From positions 22,842 to 30,979 of the forward strand of contig NYXO01000028.1 in assembly GCA_002685415.1 (NCBI GenBank): a DNA stretch of 8,138 nucleotides, given 5' to 3'. Below, in pieces: positions 1-5,059 of this stretch; the first letter of the stretch is position 1; each line of letters begins with the position of its first letter. Under the pieces are notes generated by a model. It had not been told where the DNA came from, did not search any database, and was given only the letters and a program-made list of their open reading frames with translations. A program made the position numbers and the translations under genes. The DNA is from Methanobacteriota archaeon. Lineage in GTDB: Archaea > Thermoplasmatota > Poseidoniia > Poseidoniales > Thalassarchaeaceae.

Positions 1-26
1 CGCTGATTCAGTAAGGACTTAGCCAT
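1..26 (-). CDS. possible 5' end of a gene running off the window
   Basis: An ATG lies at 26-24 on the minus strand, 16 bases after the rpl37e stop, and reads MAKSLLNQ before the window ends. The position and strand suit the next gene of an rpl37e operon. Only eight codons are visible and no strong ribosome binding site precedes the ATG, so the product cannot be named and the call could be wrong. Confidence 0.35.
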
Positions 27-42
27 TTCCGGAGCGAAGTCT

Positions 43-231
43 TCACTTCTTGTGCTGGGCCATCGATCGGTTTCGCTTGCTCCAGCGGAATTTGCGGCGT
101 CTTGAAGATTCGCCATAGCCACACGAGGAGCAAGCCCGCTTCTGCTTGTGATAGGAATGTCGGCCACAGCGTCGGCATCGAATATGCGTGGACTTCTGCT
201 TCTTGCCCATGCTTGGAGTTCCCTTTGACAC
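43..231 (-). CDS. rpl37e: large ribosomal subunit protein eL37
   Basis: This is a 62-residue zinc-ribbon protein of the large ribosomal subunit that binds 23S rRNA. The family opening (K)GTPSMGK is present. It is followed by [14 protein letters not shown] and ACSSCGYG, giving a C-x2-C-x11-C-x2-C zinc site at Cys19, Cys22, Cys34 and Cys37, and then an Arg/Lys-rich tail. I chose the GTG at 231 because GAGGTG lies six bases upstream and the resulting N-terminus MSKGTPSMG matches the family. A GTG at 240 would add three residues but overlaps that ribosome binding site, and the ATG at 210 would cut away conserved residues. In many archaea an lsm gene directly precedes this one; here the upstream neighbours are two unknown membrane proteins. 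The identification is firm and the start is likely. Confidence 0.95.
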   Translation of the reverse strand: MSKGTPSMGKKQKSTHIRCRRCGRHSYHKQKRACSSCGYGESSRRRKFRWSKRNRSMAQHKK

Positions 232-237
232 GATTTC

Positions 238-243
238 CACCTC
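238..243 (-). promoter_or_regulatory. ribosome binding site GAGGTG for rpl37e
   Basis: On the minus strand GAGGTG is followed by six bases (GAAATC) and then the GTG at 231. It complements the archaeal 16S rRNA 3' end and decides in favour of the GTG at 231 rather than the GTG at 240, which is part of the site itself. Confidence 0.75.
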
Positions 244-337
244 TTAGGACAACGCCGCGACCGACGGGCTTGTTATGAGCGTTACTCAAAGGATTGCAAC
301 AGGTTTACTGACAGAATGGAGTTATCAAATGCTCATA

Positions 338-709
338 TTAGTTATCTAACATCTCCATAAGAGGGTCTTCCGACGGACTTTTTCTAGACACAATAATCAT
401 TTGAAAAGTGACGACTGCGAGAATAATTGGCATCCAAAGTACAATCACTCCTAGGCCCAATGTTGTAAACAAGAAAGCAACCTCAAGCATTTGGGAAATT
501 GAACTAGATCCATCTGTCTCCATTGCCATTGCTAACATTGGACCTAGACTAAGAATTAGGGAAGAAATCAGAGGAATTACTGGACGATGATAGGGGTTCC
601 AGGTTACGATCAGATGAATTGCAAAAAAGTAGGAGAAGAATACCAGTGCGATTAGCATCATTGCCCCCAAAGAGCCAATGCCAGCAAATGAAAATTCAAA
701 ACTTACCAT
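338..709 (-). CDS. small three-helix membrane protein of unknown function
   Basis: This is a 123-residue protein I do not recognise. It has three hydrophobic stretches, roughly residues 11-36, 43-62 and 74-107, and the last is long enough to contain two passes. A short acidic cytosolic-type tail (SPSEDPLMEMLDN) follows. No catalytic motif or cysteine pair is visible. Its ATG (709-707) shares one base with the TAA of the preceding gene (TAATG). GGTGG lies just upstream inside that gene, so the two are probably translationally coupled and made together. A role as a partner subunit of the 199-residue membrane protein is an inference from this coupling alone. Confidence 0.8.
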   Translation of the reverse strand: MVSFEFSFAGIGSLGAMMLIALVFFSYFFAIHLIVTWNPYHRPVIPLISSLILSLGPMLAMAMETDGSSSISQMLEVAFLFTTLGLGVIVLWMPIILAVVTFQMIIVSRKSPSEDPLMEMLDN

Positions 710-1308
710 TATTTTCCACCTACCATATTTCTTCTGACCATTTCAGTAACTAAACGTCTTTCATTTTCATCTAGGGGTTGAATTGGAGGATCTCTAGGAG
801 TATTCTTTTCTGTGTATCTGATAATCACGAAGAAAAGGTATACTGTAGCTGCAGTCCCAAATAGAAAACAAACCATCCATGCAAGAACATCTAGTCTACT
901 GTAGGCTTCTGCGAACCATGTGCTTTGGAAAATTGACCACCAAGACACTGAAAGTAAAAACCATCCAGTAGCCAACATAGGTAGGTTCCTTTCTGAATAA
1001 ATTCGTGAGCCTCTAATTATTGCGTAGCAACCAATATATGCAGATGAAATTGTAAACAAGGACGAAAAAACCACTTTCAGATAAGATTCTCGTCCATCAT
1101 TGTTGCAAAATGAAATGACCTCACAGCGGTGATAATCTGACTCAAAATACAGAGGTTGTTCAGGCAAAAATAGGAGCCCTGCAAGTCCAATTAATGCCAC
1201 AGGGCCAGCGAATTTACTACGCTTGAATGCAGGGCCCATCCTCCACATTGAGAATGCTGCTAGCATTAGGGTGGTGCTGAGAAGTGCCTGATTCACCCAA
1301 AAGACCAT
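709..1308 (-). CDS. multi-pass membrane protein of unknown function
   Basis: This is a 199-residue protein with about five hydrophobic helices, near residues 2-21, 34-48, 78-98, 109-131 and 140-163. A Lys/Arg-rich, charged C-terminal tail covers residues 166-199. Between helices 2 and 3 a loop carries Cys62 and Cys68 (YHRCEVISFC), which could form a disulfide or bind a metal if the loop faces outward. It is the first gene of a two-gene unit, its stop overlaps the next start (TAATG), and it is divergent from the rpl42e cluster across a 155-base gap. I do not recognise a family, and nothing in the sequence shows transport or enzymatic residues. Confidence 0.8.
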   Translation of the reverse strand: MVFWVNQALLSTTLMLAAFSMWRMGPAFKRSKFAGPVALIGLAGLLFLPEQPLYFESDYHRCEVISFCNNDGRESYLKVVFSSLFTISSAYIGCYAIIRGSRIYSERNLPMLATGWFLLSVSWWSIFQSTWFAEAYSRLDVLAWMVCFLFGTAATVYLFFVIIRYTEKNTPRDPPIQPLDENERRLVTEMVRRNMVGGK

Positions 1309-1340
1309 GAGTGTTCGAGCGGGGGGAGATTCTTTGAATT

Positions 1341-1350
1341 GACTATACTG
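1341..1350. promoter_or_regulatory. candidate TATA element in the divergent gap
   Basis: GACTATACTG sits in the 155-base gap between the divergent membrane-protein operon and rpl42e. It is AT-rich and TATA-like on both strands. About 25 bases further on would place transcription starts near 1370 for rpl42e or near 1318 for the minus-strand unit. A second AT-rich candidate (ATCAAATATG, 1409-1418) could serve rpl42e with a much shorter leader. The sequence does not decide between them. Confidence 0.3.
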
Positions 1351-1355
1351 AATTT

Positions 1356-1379
1356 AGGCGAAAATGAGTCACTTCGCCT
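1356..1379. repeat. 7-bp inverted repeat upstream of rpl42e
   Basis: AGGCGAA (1356-1362) and TTCGCCT (1373-1379) are perfect reverse complements separated by ten bases. They lie just downstream of the candidate TATA element at 1341-1350. The element could be an operator bound by a dimeric regulator or a hairpin in the transcript leader. Either reading is inference. Confidence 0.4.
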
Positions 1380-1389
1380 TTAGAGTCAG

Positions 1390-1405
1390 GTCGCCGTCTC
1401 GCGAC
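1390..1405. repeat. 5-bp GC-rich inverted repeat upstream of rpl42e
   Basis: GTCGC (1390-1394) and GCGAC (1401-1405) form a perfect GC-rich stem with a six-base loop (CGTCTC). If transcription starts near 1370 it lies in the leader about 60 bases before the rpl42e start. It is short enough to occur by chance. Confidence 0.3.
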
Positions 1406-1450
1406 ACAATCAAATATGGGTCATAGGTGGGCGCGTCGTCGTAAGACGTT

Positions 1451-1456
1451 GAGGTG
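1451..1456 (+). promoter_or_regulatory. ribosome binding site GAGGTG for rpl42e
   Basis: GAGGTG lies seven bases before the ATG at 1464 and is identical to the site in front of rpl37e. It selects 1464 over the in-frame ATG at 1416, whose extra 16 residues have no counterpart in the eL42 family. Confidence 0.75.
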
Positions 1457-1463
1457 CTCGGTA

Positions 1464-1745
1464 ATGGTCAAGATGCCACGTAAGGTAATGCGCTACAGCC
1501 CGTCCGCTGGTAAGCATACTGAGCACACAGTCGAGCGTGTCAAGAAGCGACGCGCTTCCGAATTAAAGTGGGGTCAGCGAAGATTCCGTAAGGCTACATC
1601 TGGATACAGAGGTTTCCCTCGTCCAAAACCTTCTGGTGAAAAGCCAACAAAGCGGGTCAACCTACTCTACCGTTGCTCTGAGACTGGCAAGGCACACCAG
1701 CCTGCTGCTCAGAGAGCGAAGAAGTTTGAACTCGTGGAGAAGTGA
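1464..1745 (+). CDS. rpl42e: large ribosomal subunit protein eL42 (L44e), zinc ligands mostly lost
   Basis: This is a 93-residue protein of the large subunit that sits near the E site. The family pattern is clear: MPRKVMRY at the start, KHTEHTVERVKK, then ASELKWGQRRF, a GYRGFP/KPSGEKPTKR central part and YRCSETGKAHQ near the end. The length matches archaeal eL42 (about 92-94). In typical archaeal members two CxxC pairs bind zinc. Here the first pair is Ser12 and Ala15, and the second is Cys71 and Thr74, so only one of four ligands remains and zinc binding is unlikely. The start at 1464 follows from the GAGGTG at 1451. It is first in a compact plus-strand cluster, with four bases between its stop and the eS27 ATG. 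Identification is firm. Confidence 0.95.
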   Translation: MVKMPRKVMRYSPSAGKHTEHTVERVKKRRASELKWGQRRFRKATSGYRGFPRPKPSGEKPTKRVNLLYRCSETGKAHQPAAQRAKKFELVEK

Positions 1746-1749
1746 TAAC

Positions 1750-1923
1750 ATGGGAGATGCGAAATTCTTGCGAGTAAACTGCCGTGACTGCGGTAATGAA
1801 ACTATAATTTTCGAAAGGGCGTCAACCCAGATTTCCTGCTCAATTTGCGGTTCCACATTGGCCCGCCCAGCAGGTGGTAAAGCCGAGCTAGTTGGTAGCA
1901 CAATCGTAGACGTCCTCGAGTGA
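1750..1923 (+). CDS. rps27e: small ribosomal subunit protein eS27
   Basis: This is a 57-residue zinc-ribbon protein of the small ribosomal subunit. The zinc site is complete: Cys11 and Cys14 (NCRDCGN), Cys30 and Cys33 (SCSICGS), followed by the family's LARPAGGKAEL segment. That contrasts with the degenerate zinc site of the eL42 encoded just before it. GGAG at 1736-1739, inside the end of rpl42e, can serve as ribosome binding site. The next gene, aIF2-alpha, starts 16 bases after its stop. The rpl42e-rps27e-aIF2-alpha-nop10 order is a well-known archaeal gene string, which supports the call. Confidence 0.95.
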   Translation: MGDAKFLRVNCRDCGNETIIFERASTQISCSICGSTLARPAGGKAELVGSTIVDVLE

Positions 1924-1939
1924 AGGGGACTGAACAAGA

Positions 1940-2728
1940 ATGGCTGAGAACAACGATAATTGGCCAGAAGAAGGTGAATTACTCGTTTGTACAGTTAGTA
2001 ATGTCCGGGAAAACGGAGCCTATCTTACTCTAGACGGATATGGTTCACGCGAAGGATTTGTTTTCGTTGGAGAAGTCGCTACAGGATGGGTCAAGAATAT
2101 ACGCAACCATATTCGAGTTGGTCAACGGGTCGTGGCCAAAGTAATCGGAGTCAAAAAAGATCGAGAACGAGTTGACCTATCCATCAAGAGCGTTTCAGAA
2201 GAACGTCGAAGAGATACGATTCAAAGTTGGAAGAATGAGCAGCGTGCTCACCAGATCATGGGTGTTGTTGCAGAGAGAACTGGATGGGATGATGAAAAAA
2301 CCACTGAAATTTCAGAAGAAATGACTGAAATTTTTGGGACCCTTTATGGCGCCCTAGAGGAGTGTGCGATTTCTGAAACTGCATTATCCGATAATGGCTT
2401 CAGTGGAGATTGGATGTCTACAGTAATCGAATTAGCCGTAGAGAATATCATCCCTCCATTTGTCGAGATTCGTGGTCTGTTCAACATCGAAGTATGGGAT
2501 TCAAAGGGAGTCTATGCAATACAAGAGGCACTTCTTGCCGCTGAAGCAGCCGCTGAAGGCGAGGAAGACGCTACACTCACATGTCACTACGATGGAGCCC
2601 CCGAATACAGAGTTGATATCAAGGCTCCAGATTACGAGACCGCTGAAAGAATGTGGGAAAGGGCCCAAACCGCAGCCACTGAATCCATTGCTTCGGTTGA
2701 CGGTTCAATCGATATCGAACGCTTGTGA
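1940..2728 (+). CDS. eif2a: translation initiation factor aIF2 subunit alpha
   Basis: This is the 262-residue alpha subunit of the heterotrimeric factor that brings initiator Met-tRNA to the small subunit. Three parts are visible: an N-terminal S1/OB domain at about 11-85 (EGELLVCTVSNVRENGAYL through ERVDLSIKSV), a helical domain at about 86-168, and the C-terminal alpha/beta domain at about 174-262 with FVEIRGLFNIE, GVYAIQEALLAA and GAPEYRVDIKAPDYETAE. Length is usual for the family. At the loop phosphorylated in eukaryotes (Ser51) the aligned residue is Asn53 in WVKNIRN, so regulation by phosphorylation at that exact position is not possible. The ATG follows a GGGGA tract. The gene is third in the cluster, and 66 bases separate its stop from nop10. 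Confidence 0.95.
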   Translation: MAENNDNWPEEGELLVCTVSNVRENGAYLTLDGYGSREGFVFVGEVATGWVKNIRNHIRVGQRVVAKVIGVKKDRERVDLSIKSVSEERRRDTIQSWKNEQRAHQIMGVVAERTGWDDEKTTEISEEMTEIFGTLYGALEECAISETALSDNGFSGDWMSTVIELAVENIIPPFVEIRGLFNIEVWDSKGVYAIQEALLAAEAAAEGEEDATLTCHYDGAPEYRVDIKAPDYETAERMWERAQTAATESIASVDGSIDIERL

Positions 2729-2794
2729 ATCTCCAATTTGCATGCTACAACTTCAAAGACCTCTGAAAGCGGACGTGCTTACTGAGGGACAGGG

Positions 2795-3007
2795 ATGGCT
2801 CGGACGAGACTACAACGGTGTACAGTTTGTGGCGAGTATGGACTTGCTGAAAAATGTAAGGAGTGCGGAGGGAAGATGACTTCGGCTGCACCTATGAAAT
2901 ACTCGCCTCAAGATGCTCAAGGAGCACGTAGAAGACAGCGAGAAGACGCTGGGAGCGACGAATGGATTGAATCATTGCCCACCCCTCGTAAGGAGGGAGA
3001 TGAATGA
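2795..3007 (+). CDS. nop10: H/ACA ribonucleoprotein protein Nop10
   Basis: Nop10 is a small protein of the archaeal H/ACA RNP. It braces the pseudouridine synthase Cbf5 and helps position substrate rRNA. The 70-residue product has the N-terminal zinc ribbon with Cys9, Cys12, Cys21 and Cys24 (RCTVCGEYGLAEKCKECGG). The conserved linker and helix follow (PMKYSPQDAQGARRRQRED). Archaeal members are usually near 60 residues; this one has a short acidic extension (GSDEWIESLPTPRKEGDE). GAGG a few bases upstream supports the ATG at 2795. Its TGA overlaps the next ATG in an ATGA junction, so Nop10 and the PAC2 protein are probably coupled in translation. Confidence 0.93.
   Translation: MARTRLQRCTVCGEYGLAEKCKECGGKMTSAAPMKYSPQDAQGARRRQREDAGSDEWIESLPTPRKEGDE
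2992..2996 (+). promoter_or_regulatory. strong ribosome binding site inside nop10 for the PAC2 gene
   Basis: GGAGG, within AAGGAGGGAG, lies seven bases before the ATG at 3004 and inside the last codons of nop10. It confirms the ATGA-overlap start of the PAC2-family gene and allows independent initiation there as well as re-initiation. Confidence 0.7.
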
Positions 3008-3756
3008 GTCGTGCTCACATACATTGGTTGATTGGTAGTTCTTTACCTGAACACATCGCTCTTTTGGAAGCCTTGCCTGGTGTTGGAAATGTTGGCAAGT
3101 TAGTAGTTGACGCATTGGTTGAAAATAATCCTTCGACCTTAATTGCTAGAATACTCCACCCAGATATGCCTCCTCACTCTACTTTGGACAAAGACGGACT
3201 ACTTGCTCCTCCATCAATGCTAGTCCATCGAGTAATGTTGCCCGATGGAAGATATGTTGTGACGGTAACTGGTGAGTTACAGCCAATGACTGCAACAGGG
3301 CAACACGAGGTTGCACAAGCAATCCTGGAAATGGCGAATTCGACACCTCAACTATTGGTCTTAGCTGGTCTAGCTTCTGAAGTTGAAGAGAAAGCAATCC
3401 ACGTGATTTGCGCGGATGCAAAGGTAAGAAGTAACCTCCAAGCCAATGATATCGAAGTAAGTAAATCTCAACCTGAGGCTGGGATGATAGGGGTTGCTGG
3501 ACTTTTGGTCTCACTTTCTTCGATACACAAAGTTCCAGCGGTTGCATTAGTTGCTGATACTGTTGGTGCGTCAGCAGATGTAATCGCAGCAGATAGGCTA
3601 GCGCGTTGGATTGAGGAAGCACTTGGCTTGCCACTAGGTATCGACTTGGACACTACAGAAGAGACCGCAAGGAAATTACTCGCAAGCATAGAAGTTAGCG
3701 GATCTATAGAAGATCATCTTGGGATGCCTGCTGAAGCTGATGATTTCTACGTCTGA
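3004..3756 (+). CDS. PAC2-family proteasome assembly chaperone homologue
   Basis: This 250-residue protein belongs to the PAC2 family, related to eukaryotic PAC1/PAC2 and archaeal PbaA/PbaB, which bind 20S proteasome alpha rings. Family marks are LPGVGNVGKLVVDAL at about 24-38, and GMIGVAGLLVSL (160-171) followed by VPAVALVADTVG and the helix ADVIAADRLARWIEEAL. The last three residues are Phe-Tyr-Val, an HbYX motif (hydrophobic, Tyr, any), the signal that docks proteasome activators into alpha-ring pockets. An acidic, probably flexible stretch (PAEADD) precedes it. It overlaps nop10 by four bases and is followed after 12 bases by the pepE-like gene, so three consecutive genes are closely linked. 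Family membership is firm; proteasome binding through the tail is inferred. Which Pba paralogue it matches cannot be told by eye. Confidence 0.88.
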   Translation: MSRAHIHWLIGSSLPEHIALLEALPGVGNVGKLVVDALVENNPSTLIARILHPDMPPHSTLDKDGLLAPPSMLVHRVMLPDGRYVVTVTGELQPMTATGQHEVAQAILEMANSTPQLLVLAGLASEVEEKAIHVICADAKVRSNLQANDIEVSKSQPEAGMIGVAGLLVSLSSIHKVPAVALVADTVGASADVIAADRLARWIEEALGLPLGIDLDTTEETARKLLASIEVSGSIEDHLGMPAEADDFYV

Positions 3757-3768
3757 ATGGTGAAGTAA

Positions 3769-4497
3769 ATGCGTGCACTGCTTGGAAGCGGCGGAATCGG
3801 CACAGATGAACGCAGAGAATTGTACCGCGACTTAATGTCAGAAAATTTTGCTGATTGTGAAAGAGTCGTGTTTGTCCCATTTGCATCCAATGATTACGAC
3901 GGATATACTAAGAGGATGCAAGAATTTGCCGGGCAATCTGGATACGAACTAATTGGCTTACACGAATTTGATGACCCACTAGCCGCCATAGAGGCAATGG
4001 ATGGGGTCTATGTTGGAGGCGGGAATACATGGTTGCTTGTGCGAGCCCTACACGAAAGAGGACTCATTGAACCAATTAGGGAGGCAGTATTGCAAAGAGG
4101 TGTTCCTTACGCTGGAGTTAGTGCAGGTGCAAATGTAGCCTGCCCTAGTATGCAGACAACCAATGATATGGCAATTACAATGGTTCCTTCATTCGAAACA
4201 TTTGGCATAGTCCCATTTCAAATCAACCCTCATTACCACCCTGGGGGAATTTGGTATAGGGAGAATGAGGATGGAGAATTCCAACAACACTTTGGAGAAA
4301 CCCGTGAAAGAAGAGTTAGTGAATACCATCAAACCAACAATACGCCAGTAATCGGTTTGTATGAAGGATCTTTCCTTCGATGTAAAAATGACTCTTTTGA
4401 ATTACTCGGAAATAAGGCTGCAGTAATGCGAAAAGATGAGGAATTAGTTACTTATGGACCAGGAACTACACTTCGTGGGGACTTAACCACCGCTTGA
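3769..4497 (+). CDS. pepE: peptidase E-like alpha-aspartyl dipeptidase (family S51)
   Basis: This 242-residue cytoplasmic serine peptidase resembles PepE, which cleaves dipeptides with N-terminal aspartate. The fold marks follow in order: FVPFASNDYDGY (35-46), GVYVGGGNTWLL (79-90), the nucleophile elbow GVSAGAN with Ser118, ACPSMQTTNDM (124-134), FQINPHY with His155, GETRERRVSEY and IGLYEG with Glu199. By comparison with Salmonella/E. coli PepE these are the Ser-His-Glu triad, so the enzyme looks active. It is slightly longer than the bacterial enzyme (229 residues), with an extra hydrophilic insert near 157-172. GGTGA at 3759-3763 is the likely ribosome binding site. It closes the cluster after the PAC2 gene, consistent with finishing peptides released by proteolysis. 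Its last four codons and stop are antisense to the convergent SAMP-like gene. Confidence 0.92.
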   Translation: MRALLGSGGIGTDERRELYRDLMSENFADCERVVFVPFASNDYDGYTKRMQEFAGQSGYELIGLHEFDDPLAAIEAMDGVYVGGGNTWLLVRALHERGLIEPIREAVLQRGVPYAGVSAGANVACPSMQTTNDMAITMVPSFETFGIVPFQINPHYHPGGIWYRENEDGEFQQHFGETRERRVSEYHQTNNTPVIGLYEGSFLRCKNDSFELLGNKAAVMRKDEELVTYGPGTTLRGDLTTA

Positions 4498-4686
4498 TAC
4501 AACTATCAGTTCGATTTCTATATCTTCAGTGACTATTGAGGAATGAGGCACGATAGTTTCACCAAGTACCGCAAGAACTGTTGAACTTGCAATATCGAGC
4601 TTGTTCAAAACTTCGGCGATACTTATCGGTGCATCCGCCTCGACAATACTTGGGCTTCCGTCTTCGTGATTCACCGTAATTCGCAT
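4483..4686 (-). CDS. SAMP/ThiS-like ubiquitin-fold protein ending in Gly-Gly
   Basis: This 67-residue protein has the small beta-grasp fold of the ThiS/MoaD/Urm1/SAMP group. The strand MRITVNHEDG, the helix ISIAEVLNKL, VLAVLGETIVP and IEIELIVVSSGG follow the ThiS/SAMP2 pattern. The chain ends exactly in Gly66-Gly67, the form activated by an E1-like enzyme. It could work as a protein tag (SAMP), a sulfur carrier in tRNA thiolation, or both, as SAMP2 does in haloarchaea. MoaD or ThiS roles are less likely because no cofactor genes are near. The ATG at 4686 is preferred to the TTG one codon earlier. No clear ribosome binding site precedes it, so the mRNA may be leaderless. It converges on pepE with a 15-base overlap. 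Confidence 0.88.
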   Translation of the reverse strand: MRITVNHEDGSPSIVEADAPISIAEVLNKLDIASSTVLAVLGETIVPHSSIVTEDIEIELIVVSSGG

Positions 4687-4709
4687 CAACCCGAGGGAGG
4701 CTAGTCAGA

Positions 4710-4717
4710 CTTATGAC
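4710..4717. promoter_or_regulatory. candidate shared TATA element for tRNA-Ser and the SAMP-like gene
   Basis: CTTATGAC is the most AT-rich part of the 55-base gap between the divergent SAMP-like gene and tRNA-Ser. Its centre is about 28 bases from the tRNA 5' end and about 28 bases from the SAMP ATG. Both are the usual archaeal TATA-to-start distance if the SAMP mRNA is leaderless. The match to a TATA consensus is weak. Confidence 0.3.
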
Positions 4718-4741
4718 CAAATCGCAGGTGGCCGGCTTACT

Positions 4742-4827
4742 GCCGAGATCGCATAGCCCGGTATTGCGGTGGATTCGAAATCCACTGTCCCTTGGACTCG
4801 GGGGTTCAAATCCCTCTCTCGGCGCCA
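4742..4827 (+). tRNA. tRNA-Ser(CGA), class II, with encoded CCA
   Basis: The cloverleaf is complete: acceptor stem GCCGAGA (4742-4748) with TCTCGGC (4817-4823), and D arm GCA/TGC with GG in the loop. The anticodon stem GTGGA/TCCAC encloses TTCGAAA, giving anticodon CGA at 4776-4778. A long variable arm (GTCC/GGAC, within 4786-4799) is typical of tRNA-Ser. The T arm is GGGGG-TTCAAAT-CCCTC. The discriminator base is G at 4824, as expected for serine, and CCA (4825-4827) is encoded. It reads UCG codons. There is no intron. Confidence 0.95.
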
Positions 4828-4855
4828 CTACAAAATCTAACCACTATGATTCATA

Positions 4856-5059
4856 TTATCTCAGCAAAAAGAGAGTCCCAATCGCTAATGGAATCAGAAG
4901 ACAGCATAGAATGAAGGGGTCAAACATCCCAGTTGGGGCCATAGCCCCGGGTGCTTCTCTACCCATATGGCTTAGAAATGATAAGGGAATTAATGAATAT
5001 CCAATCATTAATACTACTATAATTCCAGATATCAAGATGTTACCTTTTCCTTCCGCCAT
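4856..5059 (-). CDS. small two-helix membrane protein of unknown function
   Basis: This is a 67-residue protein with two hydrophobic helices, about residues 8-29 and 46-66, joined by a short loop rich in Gly, Pro and Met (GREAPGAMAPTGMFDP). It starts with the charged MAEGKGN and ends right after the second helix with Leu-Leu-Arg. Its ATG directly follows the TAA of the preceding gene (TAAATG), so it is probably co-translated with it. It converges on tRNA-Ser with 28 bases between the ends. I recognise no family. The hydrophobicity pattern and perfect abutment argue that it is real. Confidence 0.65.
   Translation of the reverse strand: MAEGKGNILISGIIVVLMIGYSLIPLSFLSHMGREAPGAMAPTGMFDPFILCCLLIPLAIGTLFLLR

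Noticed and set aside
36..49. Small inverted repeat GAAGT/ACTTC at the end of rpl37e as a terminator
   Set aside because: The stem is only five base pairs, overlaps the stop codon, and no T-rich tract follows on the coding strand.
1416..1463. N-terminal extension of eL42 from the ATG at 1416
   Set aside because: The added residues (WARRRKTLRCS) have no family counterpart, and the GAGGTG site at 1451 points to the ATG at 1464.
2460..2879. Plus-strand open frame of 139 codons over the end of aIF2-alpha and the start of nop10
   Set aside because: It is out of frame with both genes, which are clearly identified, and shows no family pattern.
3179..3634. Minus-strand open frame of 151 codons inside the PAC2 gene
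   Set aside because: It is antisense to a firmly identified gene, rich in Leu, Gln and Ser as expected of a shadow frame, and has no recognisable motif.
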